A stretch of 64,000 bases of DNA from an uncultured Acinetobacter sp. (GCF_947493735.1 NZ_CANLSL010000009.1:24102-88101), one strand, 5' to 3'. Shown: positions 45,657-55,612, counted from the first letter of the stretch. Program-made: numbers and translations. Notes: generated by a model not told the origin, from the sequence alone.

Positions 45657-47144
45657 GTGACCAAACAACGTGAAAATCAGCGTGAAAATTGGTCTGCCCG
45701 ATCTGGTTTTATTTTAGCTGCCATCGGATCGGCGGTTGGATTGGGTAATATTTGGCGCTTTCCATATGTAACTTATGAGAATGGCGGTGGTGCCTTTCTT
45801 ATTCCATATTTAATTGCACTCTTCACAGCGGGTTTACCGCTTTTGTTCTTAGACTATGCCATTGGGCATAAGTATCGTGGCGCTCCGCCAACAGCGTATA
45901 AACGTGTTGCAAAACCGATGGAATCTGTCGGTTGGTGGCAGGTTATGGTGACACTGGTGATTGGTGTGTACTATGCCAGCGTATTGTCATGGGCGGGGAG
46001 TTATATTTTCTTGTCATGGGGGCAGAAATGGGGTGAGGATACAGAAGCATTTTTCTTCAATACCTACTTGCAAACAGGTGAAGGTTTAGCACTCGGCTTT
46101 GTACCGCATTTATTTTTAGGGTTGCTTATTATTTGGGCAGTGACCATGTTCATCCTCTATGGTGGTATCAAAAAGGGGGTAGAGGTTGCCAATAAAATCT
46201 TTATTCCATTATTGATTGTGTTATTTACCATTTTAGTGATCCAAGCGTTACGTTTGCCTGGTGCAACGGTTGGTTTAAATGCGTTATTCACACCAGACTG
46301 GGCGGCGATGGCGAATTACAAAGTGTGGCTTGCAGCATACGGCCACATCTTCTTCTCGCTTTCCGTGGGTTTCGGCATCATGTTGACCTATGCGTCTTAC
46401 TTAAAACCAAAATCCAATGTTGCAGGATCGGGTGTCGTGGTTGGACTTGCCAACTCGTCATTTGAACTCCTTGCAGGGATTGGCGTATTTGCGGCGCTTG
46501 GCTTTATGGCACAAAGCGCAGGCGTTGACTTTAAAGAAGTGGTCAGTGGCGGGATAGGCTTGGCATTTATTGCCTTTCCAAAGTTGATTTCAAGTCTTGG
46601 CGCAGGTGCGGATTTATTCGGTTTCTTGTTCTTTACATCGCTGGTTGTTGCAGGAATTACCTCCATGGTAAGTATCTTGCAAGTGCCGATCAGTGCCTTT
46701 CAAGATAAGCTGGGCTGGTCACGCAGAAAGTCTGTGACAATCATTGCAGGCGGTTCTGCGGTAGTGTCAATTCTGTTGTTCTCAACACATAGTGCCATCA
46801 AGTTTGTCGATATTATTGATCACTTTGCCAATAATATCGGTATCGTCTTTGGTGCATTGATGTCGATCGTGATGATCACTTGGTTTAAGCGTTCGAAATT
46901 GCCTGAGCTTGAGCAACATATCAATGCGATCTCAAGTATTCAACTGGGTAAAGGCTGGCGCTTTATGTTGACGGTAGTAACACCGTTGACGCTATTGGTT
47001 GCATTTGTTTTATCTGTGATTGCACTTATCACCACAGGATATGGTGATTATCCGATGATGATGCAATTGGTCTTTGGCTGGGGCGTGGTGCTGTTATTTG
47101 CATTTGGCGCACATGTACTGAGCCGATTAAAAGATCTTCAATAA
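45657..47144 (+). CDS. Sodium-dependent transporter, NSS/SNF family
   Basis: A 495-residue, 11-to-12-helix importer. The sodium-site start WSARSGFILAAIGSAVGLGNIWRFPYVTYENGGGAFLIPYLIAL is classic for NSS. The following small gene encodes a MetS-like subunit, which suggests methionine or alanine import as in the MetPS system. The start is GTG 45657 with AAGGGGA about six bases upstream. ATG-led starts further up lack a ribosome site. Confidence 0.93.
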   Translation: MTKQRENQRENWSARSGFILAAIGSAVGLGNIWRFPYVTYENGGGAFLIPYLIALFTAGLPLLFLDYAIGHKYRGAPPTAYKRVAKPMESVGWWQVMVTLVIGVYYASVLSWAGSYIFLSWGQKWGEDTEAFFFNTYLQTGEGLALGFVPHLFLGLLIIWAVTMFILYGGIKKGVEVANKIFIPLLIVLFTILVIQALRLPGATVGLNALFTPDWAAMANYKVWLAAYGHIFFSLSVGFGIMLTYASYLKPKSNVAGSGVVVGLANSSFELLAGIGVFAALGFMAQSAGVDFKEVVSGGIGLAFIAFPKLISSLGAGADLFGFLFFTSLVVAGITSMVSILQVPISAFQDKLGWSRRKSVTIIAGGSAVVSILLFSTHSAIKFVDIIDHFANNIGIVFGALMSIVMITWFKRSKLPELEQHINAISSIQLGKGWRFMLTVVTPLTLLVAFVLSVIALITTGYGDYPMMMQLVFGWGVVLLFAFGAHVLSRLKDLQ

Positions 47145-47162
47145 TCAAAATGGAGAATAGCG

Positions 47163-47270
47163 ATGACTACAAGTGCTTTGATCATGATGATTATTTCAAT
47201 TGTCGTATTGTGGGGTGGATTGGCGATGGCAATGGTGCATTTGTCCAAACATCCTGATCCTGAAGACTAG
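47163..47270 (+). CDS. MetS-like small subunit of the NSS importer (35 residues)
   Basis: A short gene 18 bp after the transporter. The peptide begins MTTSALIMMIISIVVLWGGLAMAM and ends HLSKHPDPED: one hydrophobic helix and a short hydrophilic tail. This is the pattern of MetS, the small subunit needed for methionine and alanine uptake by MetP in Corynebacterium and present in many Gram-negative NSS operons. A TGGAGA ribosome site precedes ATG 47163. It is too short to be found by routine ORF thresholds. Confidence 0.9.
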   Translation: MTTSALIMMIISIVVLWGGLAMAMVHLSKHPDPED

Positions 47271-47355
47271 TTGATAAACAATTTTTAAAATTGATCATGA
47301 AAAGTCAAAGGACGAAGCGATAAGCTTCATGAAAATTTCTAATCAAAGTTTTAAA

Positions 47356-47370
47356 TGATAACGCTTATCA
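47356..47370. promoter_or_regulatory. Fur/Zur-like operator over the zupT promoter
   Basis: TGATAACGCTTATCA is a perfect 7-1-7 dyad and matches the Fur core TGATAATNATTATCA at 12 of 14 defined positions. It covers the likely -35 TTATCA (47365-47370); the -10 TAGAAT (47389-47394) follows after 18 bp. Repression by a metal-bound Fur-family protein is therefore plausible. Fur and Zur sites are hard to tell apart; for a zinc importer Zur is the better guess. Confidence 0.65.
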
Positions 47371-47426
47371 CTTGTTGATGATTTAGGTTAGAATAAGCCG
47401 ATCTTAGGGTCGGTCAGTCACTCATA

Positions 47427-48233
47427 ATGTCAGATTTTTTCAATTCCAATGTATTGATCGCCTTTCTTGTCACGGTGTTGGCAAGTTTGGCGACCGTCGT
47501 TGGCGGCGCATTGGTATTATTCTTCAAACAGCCGAGTCCTCGGTTGCTTTCATTTGGTCTAGCGTTTGCTGGCGGGGCGATGGTCTATGTCTCGCTGACC
47601 GAGATTCTCACCAAATCTGTTGATTCATTTTCGCAATCGTATGATGAGCAAATTGGCTTTGCTTTTGGTACTTTTGCTTTTCTTGCAGGGATTCTAATGG
47701 TCATTTTGTTAGATCGGTTTATTCCTAATCCGCATGATGCTTTAGACAGTGCGCATTTAAGTGCTGAAAATGATACAGGGCTGTATCGTACTGGTTTGCT
47801 GACTCTATTTGCTATCACAGCGCATAACTTTCCCGAAGGTCTGGCGACTTTCTTTGCCACTTTGGAAAATGCCACGCTTGGCGTGCCACTTGCTGCTGCG
47901 ATTGCGATACATAATATTCCTGAAGGTATTGCCATTGCGGTACCTGTCTATGCGGCAACGAAAAGTAAATCTATGGCGTTGCTTGCCAGTTTTATATCGG
48001 GGCTTGCTGAGCCACTGGGTGCGTTGATTGGTTATAACATTCTTGCGCCATTTATGAATCCAGTCGTTTTCGGTACAGTCTTTGGCTTGATTGCAGGGGT
48101 GATGGTGTTCTTGGCACTCGATGAGCTGCTTCCTGCGGCGAAGCGTTATTCCAAAGGACATGAAACGGTGTATGGTTTGGTCACGGGGATGTCAATGTTG
48201 GCGATTAGTATGGTTCTATTTAAGTTTATGTAA
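47427..48233 (+). CDS. zupT: ZIP-family zinc transporter
   Basis: A 268-residue, eight-helix importer of divalent metals. The metal-site helices are visible: HNFPEGLATFFAT near 146 and HNIPEGIAIAVP near 173, which carry His, Asn, Pro, Glu of ZupT. The length matches E. coli ZupT (257). A Fur/Zur-like operator lies about 57 bp before the start. The dispersed 110-bp repeat begins 17 bp after the stop. Confidence 0.95.
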   Translation: MSDFFNSNVLIAFLVTVLASLATVVGGALVLFFKQPSPRLLSFGLAFAGGAMVYVSLTEILTKSVDSFSQSYDEQIGFAFGTFAFLAGILMVILLDRFIPNPHDALDSAHLSAENDTGLYRTGLLTLFAITAHNFPEGLATFFATLENATLGVPLAAAIAIHNIPEGIAIAVPVYAATKSKSMALLASFISGLAEPLGALIGYNILAPFMNPVVFGTVFGLIAGVMVFLALDELLPAAKRYSKGHETVYGLVTGMSMLAISMVLFKFM

Positions 48234-48249
48234 ATTAAGTTTATGTAAA

Positions 48250-48360
48250 ATCGTCAGGCACTTTAATTTTGCTACTGCGTTAACTTCACTCGAAGTACGC
48301 TTTGTACATCTACGCTCAGTTGCCTTGTAACCAAATTAAATTGCACTCACTATTTCTGAA
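48250..48360. repeat. Dispersed intergenic repeat, copy B (about 111 bp)
   Basis: It aligns with 28987-29100. Shared blocks are TCGTCA, GCTAC, CGTTAAC, AGTAC, GTTGCCTTGTA and TATTTCTGAA in the same order. It sits between zupT and a terminator, with no coding content. Confidence 0.7.
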
Positions 48361-48376
48361 ATGTAGATATGATGCA

Positions 48377-48409
48377 AAAAAGCATCGTTCATTGCAAACG
48401 ATGCTTTTT
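48377..48409. terminator. Bidirectional terminator
   Basis: AAAAGCATCGTT and AACGATGCTTTT form a perfect 12-bp stem with loop CATTGCA between zupT and the convergent rsmB. Confidence 0.87.
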
Positions 48410-48471
48410 GATTTTGAACAATTTTTCTTTAAACCTGTTGAGCTTTAAATCTTTTCAATCAAGCTTTTCGA

Positions 48472-49893
48472 TTAAGCCACTTTCTCAATCAAGCAAAAGT
48501 AGAAACCGTCACCACCACCTTGTTGTGGTAAAAGTTGACGACCATATTGCTGGGCAGTGCCCCAATCGGCTTGGATTTCGACATGCTTTGCATCTGCGTG
48601 TTGAGCGAAGAAATTTTGCATTTGCACTTCATTTTCCGCCTTTAAGATCGAACAAGTGATATAGAGCATTTGCCCGCCGACTTTAAGCTGTTGCCACATA
48701 TTCTCTAAAATTTCAGCCTGTAGCGCAGTGGTTTGTGCAATATCCGTCGATTGGCGAAGTATTCGAATATCAGGATGACGACGCAGTACGCCAATCGCTG
48801 TACACGGTGCATCAATAATAATGCAATCAGCTTTTGTGACATCTGAAGATTCAGTGATTTGCCATTTGGTTGCATCGGCGCAGACGACGTTGACCTGTTC
48901 ATCACGCTCTGATGAAATAAGCTGTAAGCGATTGAGATTTTCATGCACACGTAGTAGACGGCTTTCAACATTATCCAGTGCGATCAACTGCTGAGGACGA
49001 TATTTTTCCAAAAGATGTGCGGTCTTGCCACCAGGTGCGGCGCAGGCATCGACCACGACTTTACCGTTCAGATTCGGTAACAACGAAACGCAAAGCTGTG
49101 CGTGTTCATCTTGTACCGAAAACCAACCTTTGTCATAACTCGGTAAAGCAGGAATACTGACGCTTTGCTCAAGGCGAATACCTACGTCTGAAATATGGCT
49201 TGCACTCACCTCAATCCCTGCAAGTTGCAGTTGTTTCAGATAGGCATCACGACCAATCTGACGGTGATTCACCCGTAGAAATAATGGCGCAGATAGACGT
49301 AAGGACTGTGCAAGCTCGGGCAGTTGCTCCACCCAATCTTTATTTAATCGCTTATACAACCAACTTGGTAAGCCATGCGCTTGCTCAAGCTCGGTGGTGA
49401 GCTGTTCACGCTCACGAGTGGCACGGCGCAAGATGGCATTGATCACGCCACTGGCTGATTCAAAACCAAGTTGTTTGACTGCATCGACGGTTTCAGAAAT
49501 CGCTGCATGATCGGCAATACGGGTATAAAACAGTTGATACAATCCCAAGTAAATCGCCACTTCTAGCTGTGGATCGCTCAGTGGTTTATTCAGCATCGGT
49601 AGACTAATGCTTTTTAGTGCATACCAATGACGAAGCACCCCAAAGCTCAGCTCATGCATCAAGCCACGATCTTTTTCATCGACCAATTCAAAATATTTTT
49701 CTTGAATCTCGGATAGTGAACGACCTTGTTGTACTTGGGATAAAAGTTGAATCAGTTGTCCACGTAGATTTAAGCGACTGCCAGTTTTTACACTGCTATT
49801 TTTTACGGCATCTTGAGGCTTATCTTGCTGTTTCGTTTGGGTTTGCGGTTTGGCATAGGTTTTATAAAAATTTGGTCTTGGACGCTGATTCAT
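48472..49893 (-). CDS. rsmB: 16S rRNA m5C967 methyltransferase
   Basis: A 473-residue SAM-dependent enzyme that methylates C967 of 16S rRNA. A NusB-like RNA-binding domain covers about residues 40-180. The SAM site VVDACAAPGGKTAHLLE is near 283. Catalytic Cys residues are in IDAPCTAIGVLRRHPDIR near 360 and ITCSILKAENE near 413. The basic, Gln-rich N-terminus is 45 residues longer than in E. coli RsmB (429). It overlaps the fmt stop (ATGA), the usual fmt-rsmB arrangement. Confidence 0.96.
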   Translation of the reverse strand: MNQRPRPNFYKTYAKPQTQTKQQDKPQDAVKNSSVKTGSRLNLRGQLIQLLSQVQQGRSLSEIQEKYFELVDEKDRGLMHELSFGVLRHWYALKSISLPMLNKPLSDPQLEVAIYLGLYQLFYTRIADHAAISETVDAVKQLGFESASGVINAILRRATREREQLTTELEQAHGLPSWLYKRLNKDWVEQLPELAQSLRLSAPLFLRVNHRQIGRDAYLKQLQLAGIEVSASHISDVGIRLEQSVSIPALPSYDKGWFSVQDEHAQLCVSLLPNLNGKVVVDACAAPGGKTAHLLEKYRPQQLIALDNVESRLLRVHENLNRLQLISSERDEQVNVVCADATKWQITESSDVTKADCIIIDAPCTAIGVLRRHPDIRILRQSTDIAQTTALQAEILENMWQQLKVGGQMLYITCSILKAENEVQMQNFFAQHADAKHVEIQADWGTAQQYGRQLLPQQGGGDGFYFCLIEKVA

Positions 49894-50852
49894 GAGAGGA
49901 TTTGTCCAATGTTAAGTTTTTGAGTTTGCAGGATTTGCACGCTATTTAACGCCTTGCCACCTGCCCATTGTAGACTGGTTAAACGCAACACTGTACCTGC
50001 ACCACAAGCGACGTCGATACCGTGTTTATCCATCGCAATAATTTCACCATAACGCTGACTATGGCTTTGTTTGCTGACTTCGGCAGACCAAACACGCAGT
50101 GGCGGATTGTTGGCATCAGTTTGGCAGAAACACACTGGCCACGGATTAAAGGCACGGATTTGACGGTCGATAATTTGTGCGGCTTGCGCCCAGTCGATTT
50201 TTGCTTCGCTTTTGACGATCTTGTGCGCATAGTTGGTCAAGGCTTCATCTTGCACTTCACGTTTGGATTGATAATTCTCTAAAGTTGAAATATCTGCGAG
50301 CACTTCACAAATCGCTTCTGCACCAAGTGTCGCCAAGCGATCATGTAAATTTGCCGAGGTATCCTTTGCGCTAATCTCAGTGCTGACTTTATACAGCATA
50401 TTCCCTGTATCTAAGCCTTTTGCCATCTGCATGATGGTCACACCAGTTGACGCATCGCCTGCCAAAATTGCCCGTTGAATCGGTGCTGCACCACGCCAAC
50501 GAGGAAGCAATGACGCATGAATATTTAAGCAACCATATTTTGGCGTATCTAAAACCACTTGAGGGAGAATCAAACCATAAGCAGCCACCACCATCACATC
50601 GGCATTCAATTCGGCAAGTTCTAGTTGTGCTTCAATCCCTGCGTCTTCGCTACTTTTAAAATGTAAAGGCTGACGCACTGGCAAGTTGTGCTCGAGCGCC
50701 AACGTCTTCACAGGAGAAGCGGTGAGCTTTTGCCCACGTCCCGCAGGGCGGTCGGGCTGGGTATATACCGCTACGATCTCATGTTCGGTTTTGAGCAAAG
50801 CATCTAAAGATTCAGCAGCGAAATCAGGTGTGCCTGCAAAAATGATTTTCAT
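49890..50852 (-). CDS. fmt: Methionyl-tRNA formyltransferase
   Basis: A 320-residue enzyme that formylates initiator Met-tRNA with 10-formyl-THF. MKIIFAGTPDFAAESLDALL is the standard N-terminus, which sets the start at ATG 50852; an upstream in-frame ATG at 50942 would add 30 non-homologous residues. Active-site residues are in NIHASLLPRWRGAAPIQRAI near 107 and the catalytic Asp in DTGNMLYK near 146. It overlaps rsmB by four bases. Confidence 0.96.
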   Translation of the reverse strand: MKIIFAGTPDFAAESLDALLKTEHEIVAVYTQPDRPAGRGQKLTASPVKTLALEHNLPVRQPLHFKSSEDAGIEAQLELAELNADVMVVAAYGLILPQVVLDTPKYGCLNIHASLLPRWRGAAPIQRAILAGDASTGVTIMQMAKGLDTGNMLYKVSTEISAKDTSANLHDRLATLGAEAICEVLADISTLENYQSKREVQDEALTNYAHKIVKSEAKIDWAQAAQIIDRQIRAFNPWPVCFCQTDANNPPLRVWSAEVSKQSHSQRYGEIIAMDKHGIDVACGAGTVLRLTSLQWAGGKALNSVQILQTQKLNIGQILS

Positions 50853-50983
50853 GCGTATCCAAAAATTGGTAGGATAAGAAGTTGCTTTATTATAGCGAAA
50901 ATGATGCAACTGATGGTCGCTAATCGTGAGGCTTGTACACAAATAGGTTTTAGAAAATAAAAAATCAAAATATAGGGGGAGTT

Positions 50984-51559
50984 ATGGATGATCGAACGAC
51001 TGCTTTAAAAAATCAAAATTATTACGCAGTGCTGACTGAGCTGTCACCAAGAGGTAATCGTCACTTACTGTTTGGGTTCGGTTTTGTCATCTTGTTGATT
51101 TCGATCTTGTTGCCTTTGGAAAGTTATTCAGGATTTACCAATGTTGGTCAATCTGAGGTATTAACAATAAAGCATCGCATACTTTTTGATGTGCTCAAAG
51201 GTTTAATTATTTTGGTGAATATTTATGCGATTATGATGTATAAATTGAAAGGCTTATCACCAACGCTGATGAGAAATATTCCGTTGTATTATCACGAAAT
51301 AAAGCACAAGAAAAAGTTTAAAAGATCTTATATGTACATTTTTATGATGTACCTTGCACTATATTTTTCCATGTTTCTGTTCTTTATATTTTTCACTGCT
51401 GATGGCTCAATTAGTGGTTCTGGGCGAAGGAGCTTAGAGGGTTTTTATTACGGGTACATCTGTTTTTCTTTATTGTTTGCGTGTGCGGTGTATTACACAT
51501 TTGCGAATTTTGCCATGGTAACCATGGCGATGTTTGCGTTGAGGAAATATGTGAAATAA
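50984..51559 (+). CDS. Membrane protein, function unknown
   Basis: A 191-residue protein with four likely helices (about residues 28-46, 69-88, 117-137 and 155-182). Between helices 2 and 3 is a Lys-rich cytoplasmic stretch (YYHEIKHKKKFKR). It is rich in Phe, Tyr and Met and visibly AT-rich compared with its neighbours, which may indicate transfer. AGGGGGAG lies seven bases before ATG 50984. I do not recognise the family. Confidence 0.6.
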   Translation: MDDRTTALKNQNYYAVLTELSPRGNRHLLFGFGFVILLISILLPLESYSGFTNVGQSEVLTIKHRILFDVLKGLIILVNIYAIMMYKLKGLSPTLMRNIPLYYHEIKHKKKFKRSYMYIFMMYLALYFSMFLFFIFFTADGSISGSGRRSLEGFYYGYICFSLLFACAVYYTFANFAMVTMAMFALRKYVK

Positions 51560-51705
51560 AAGTGAGTAATTTTTTTTAAGGGAAAGCGATATCAAAATAC
51601 ACTGCTTTAAAACTAAGATGTAATGATTAACAACTTTCCATTATTCAAATCTTTAAAAAATGTTGTATAAAGCGGTATAGATTAACGATATTTTTGGTAT
51701 TACCA

Positions 51706-52857
51706 ATGGCAACAGAAAACGAGAAAGACTCCCCAACCATCGTGGTCGATGAGGATCATCCCGAGCAGGAAAAATACGAAGTCCTCAAAGAAAAACTGCG
51801 TTACAAACAAGCCAAACGTGAAAATGCCAAGAAGATCGACCACAAACAAGTCCGTCTAAATATCCAAGCTGATGCTCTGCCGACGAAAACTTTTTTCATT
51901 ATGAATGCACTCGCCGCAGTGATCGCTGCGTATGGTCTGCTTGCTGACTCGGCAGCGGTAGTGATTGGTGCGATGTTGGTGGCAATGATGCTTGGACCGA
52001 TCTCAGGTGTGGCATTGTCATTTATTGATAGTCGATGGATATTGTTTCGCACTGCGATGGGTACACTACTCATGGGCGTTGCGATGATCTTTGCGATTGG
52101 TGTGGTTATCGGTTTTATTCATCATGATATGCCGATGACTTCGGAGATTCTCTCTCGAACACAACCGACGATGATTGACTTGATGATTGCGCTTGCAGGC
52201 GGTGCGGCAGGTGCGTTTGCATCGGTATCACCTCGACTTTCTGTTGCGGTGGTTGGTGTCGCTGTAGCAACGGCTTTAGTACCGCCACTTGTTGCCAGTG
52301 GGATTTTATTTGCGCATTTTCAATGGGCAAATTCAGGTAATGCGTTTTTATTGGCAGTGACCAACATGGTGGCGATTCAGATTAGCTCGTCATTAGTATT
52401 GTGGATTGCAGGGTTTCGTCGTGGTTCGGAAGAGGAGCTTCAAAGCAATGTCTTGGAATTCATTAAACGGAATATCTGGAGTTTATTGGTTTTAGTCATA
52501 CTTGCGGTGTATTTAAGTTTTAATTTGACGCAACGTGTTCGTCTACAGCTCTATGAAACGTCGATTAGCCAAATCGTCAAAAATAATCTGAATGATGACA
52601 ATAATATTATCAATGCGGTGGTTTTTGATCAGAGAGAAGATTACACCTTAGTCCGTGTGGTGATTCGAGGCGATCATGAGCCAACCCCAAAGCAATTGGC
52701 AATGCTGAATCAAGAAATGAGTAAAGATAATCGAGGATTGCCAACGAAGCTTCAAATCCGCTTTATTCCTGTAAAAATCTTGCAAACTGAAGGCATTGAA
52801 GATGTGGAGCTGTCACCACGTCAGGCTCAGCATATTTCCATGAAAACAACGGATTAA
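51706..52857 (+). CDS. DUF389-family (TIGR00341-type) membrane protein
   Basis: A 383-residue protein with an acidic/charged cytoplasmic N-terminus of about 55 residues and six to seven helices from about 65 to 275. The helix region (SAAVVIGAMLVAMMLGPISGVALSF, ALAGGAAGAFASVSPRLSVAVVGVAVATALVPPLVASGI) matches DUF389. A soluble C-terminal domain follows. Function is unknown. ATG 51706 is chosen; a TTG four codons earlier is possible. Confidence 0.82.
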   Translation: MATENEKDSPTIVVDEDHPEQEKYEVLKEKLRYKQAKRENAKKIDHKQVRLNIQADALPTKTFFIMNALAAVIAAYGLLADSAAVVIGAMLVAMMLGPISGVALSFIDSRWILFRTAMGTLLMGVAMIFAIGVVIGFIHHDMPMTSEILSRTQPTMIDLMIALAGGAAGAFASVSPRLSVAVVGVAVATALVPPLVASGILFAHFQWANSGNAFLLAVTNMVAIQISSSLVLWIAGFRRGSEEELQSNVLEFIKRNIWSLLVLVILAVYLSFNLTQRVRLQLYETSISQIVKNNLNDDNNIINAVVFDQREDYTLVRVVIRGDHEPTPKQLAMLNQEMSKDNRGLPTKLQIRFIPVKILQTEGIEDVELSPRQAQHISMKTTD

Positions 52858-52993
52858 CGATCAGATCGTAAATTTTGGATGATCGCAATTTTCTTTAATC
52901 TGTAAATTTGATGTTTAGATCAAGGATGATCGAAATGGACGATAACAGTTCAACAACAGCAAGATATTTAATATTGAATTAATATAAAGACTT

Positions 52994-53260
52994 AGGGTCT
53001 GTTGACATTTCAACCATGTCTTGCGTTATGAGCTAAAACAACATAACGGAGGCGTGAAACGAAGGGAATGGTTGTTCCCTTGCCAAGTTTCATAACGAAA
53101 GGTATGGCGGTTTTAGCCATCACCCTTCGGGACAAGGATGCTTTTTGACGCTACGTTGTTATAAATGAGTCATTTAGAATGACTAAATTTCCTCATTCAT
53201 GCCTAGTACCGTCTAAAAAGCATCCAATGTCGCAAGCATCTGTGAAGTGTCAACAGACCC
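52994..53260. mobile_element. MITE copy 2 (267 bp, TA-flanked)
   Basis: This matches the element at 8289-8554 from end to end. The terminal inverted repeats GGGTCTGTTGACATTTCA and TGAAGTGTCAACAGACCC agree at 17 of 18 positions. TA flanks both ends (52992-52993 and 53261-53262). An inner inverted repeat pairs GGATGCTTTTT (53136-53146) with AAAAAGCATCC (53215-53225), enclosing the small hairpin at 53168-53184. It lies 132 bp before the BCCT transporter start. The 535-bp gap from 52858 to 53392 holds nothing else I can name. Confidence 0.88.
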
Positions 53261-53392
53261 TATACATTTACTTTAAATGAAATATATAGTTTTGATCATT
53301 TTGTGAATCATTGTATTGATTGAGAGGATGATCATTTCGGCTACGAATTATTTCATTTCACGTCTTATTACAGATTTACGACTGGGGGAAAT

Positions 53393-55354
53393 ATGTCTTC
53401 CAAAGCACCTTCTTGGTTTGCCAATGTCAATCCAAATGTGTTTTTTAGCACGGTGATCGTGATTGCGATTTTTATGGGATTGGTGTTACTGACACCTGAT
53501 GCGTTTGATCTCATCACACAACGATTAAATACATGGATTACCACATCTTTTAGTTGGTTCTAAGTGCTTTCTGTGGCGATTTTCTTACTATTACTTGCTT
53601 ATTTTGCACTGTCTGATGCAGGGAAAATCAAACTAGGTCCTGACCACAGCCAACCTGAATATAGCAATAAATCATGGTTCGCCATGCTTTTTACCGCAGG
53701 TATGGGGATTGGCTTGATGTTCTTTGGTGTGGCAGAGCCGATCATGCATTATGCCAGTCCACCAACAGCTGATCCTGAAACGATTGATTCAGCTCGGCAG
53801 GCGATGCGAGTGACCTTTTTTCACTGGGGCTTACATGCTTGGGGCATCTATGCGTTGGTGGGATTGTCATTAGCTTATTTTGCTTATCGACATAATTTAC
53901 CCCTCAAAGTTCGCTCTGCACTCTACCCCATGATTGGTCAGAAGATTCATGGTCCGATCGGTGATGGCGTGGATACTTTTGCTACGATTGGTACCGTATT
54001 CGGTGTGGCGACAACGCTTGGCTTTGGCGTGACACAGATCAACTCGGGGATGAATTATCTTTTTGGTATTGAAACCTCGACGACAGCTCAAGTATGGCTG
54101 ATTATCATCGTCAGTATGATGGCATCTGTATCTGTGGTTTTAGGTGTGGACAAAGGCATCAAACGCTTATCAGAGTTGAATTTGATTTTAGCGATCAGTT
54201 TATTGCTTTTTGTGTTCTTCACAGGTCCGACGATTTATCTATTGCAGACCACTTTGCAAAACGTCGGTGATTACCTCAGTAATTTATTCAGCATGACATT
54301 CCATCTGTATGCCTATCAGCCGAATGGTTGGATTGGTGGTTGGACGATCATGTATTGGGCGTGGTGGATTTCGTGGTCGCCATTTGTGGGAATGTTTATT
54401 ACGCGAGTGTCCAAAGGGCGTAGCGTGCGTGAGTTCATCGTTGGTGTGATGTTGATTCCAACTGGTTTTACATTGATTTGGATGGGCTTTATGGGTAATG
54501 CAGGATTATATAATATCCTGCACAAAGGTCAGCAAAGTTTATTGACAGCGACACAGCAAGACTCATCAATGGCATTGTTTGAGTTTTTGTCAGTGATGCC
54601 TTTGGGTGGCGTATTCCAAGGCGTGGCAACTATTTTGATCATTTTATTCTTTGTCACTTCAGCCGATTCTGGTGCATTGGTGATGGATTATTTGACGGCG
54701 AAATCTGACAATTCACCTGCGTGGCAACGTCTATTTTGGACTGCATTGGTAGCATTCTTAGCGATTGTCTTACTTATCGCTGGTGGTCTTAAAGCTTTGC
54801 AATCGGCAACGATCATGAGTGCATTACCGTTCACCTTCATTATGCTATTGATCTGTATTGGCTTGGTCAAAGCACTCAAGGTCGATGTGACACGGATGCA
54901 TGCCTTGCAAGATGCACGGACTACACCGTATGCGCTGAAAAATCCACGCAGTTGGGAACAGCGTTTGGGCTTGATCATGCATTATCCACATAGCCAAGTG
55001 CAAGTTGAGCAGTTCATTCAAACCACGGTGAAGCAAGCTTTTGATTATATTGATAAAGAGTTTGGTAGTCGTAATCTTGAAGTGGAAATCAGCCAAGTAG
55101 ACGGTGGATTGCAACTTAGCGTAGATCATCGTAAAGAGATTAACTTTATCTACCAAGTCGTTGCGCAATCGACTACACCACCAAGCTTTTTGACGGAAGA
55201 AAGCAAAAACGAAGTGGAATATTACCAAGCGGAAGTGTTCTTACGTGCAGGCGGTCAGGGCTATGATGTGATGGAGTGGACAGTGGATGATTTGCTTCAA
55301 GACATTATTGACCAATATGAACGTCATCTGCATTTCTTGAGTGTCGTGCGTTGA
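53393..55354 (+). pseudogene. BCCT-family osmolyte transporter interrupted by an in-frame TAA
   Basis: The reading frame starts at ATG 53393 after a GGGGGAA ribosome site and reads 56 codons (MSSKAPSWFANVNPNVFF... to TTSFSWF), then TAA at 53561-53563, then continues in frame as VLSVAIFLLLLAYFALSDAGKIKLGPDHSQPE to 55354. BCCT proteins normally have a Tyr at this place (SWFYVLSVAIF), one base from TAA, so this looks like a nonsense mutation of Tyr57. The rest (596 residues) is intact, with the YWAWWISWSPFVGMFI signature. A GTG directly after the stop may allow re-start, giving a protein without its first helix. A carrier for choline or betaine is likely. Confidence 0.85.
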
Positions 55355-55383
55355 TCTTGTCACGTTAAAATCTCACTATGTTT

Positions 55384-55415
55384 AAAAAGCCATTCGAGCC
55401 ATCGGGTGGCTTTTT
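55384..55415 (+). terminator. Terminator of the BCCT gene
   Basis: AAAAAGCCA and TGGCTTTTT form the outer 9-bp stem around a weaker inner helix, 29 bp after the stop. Confidence 0.82.
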
Positions 55416-55612
55416 CATATGAACGATAATTTTTAAGCAGTGAAGAATCGAAAATTAAAAATTCCAATGGAGAAAAACCGTTACGGCAATGAATCTAGTA
55501 CAAATTCTTGCGTTGGGTAAATAGGGTTAGTTGATTGGATGTGCTATATTTTTCTCAAAAATACGTGCGCTTGAACGTTGAGCGACAATAGATATAACAC
55601 AGGTAGTATTTC

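Noticed and set aside
53561..53563. Recoding (for example selenocysteine) at the BCCT stop
   Set aside because: The codon is TAA, not TGA, and there is no SECIS-like or pyrrolysine context.
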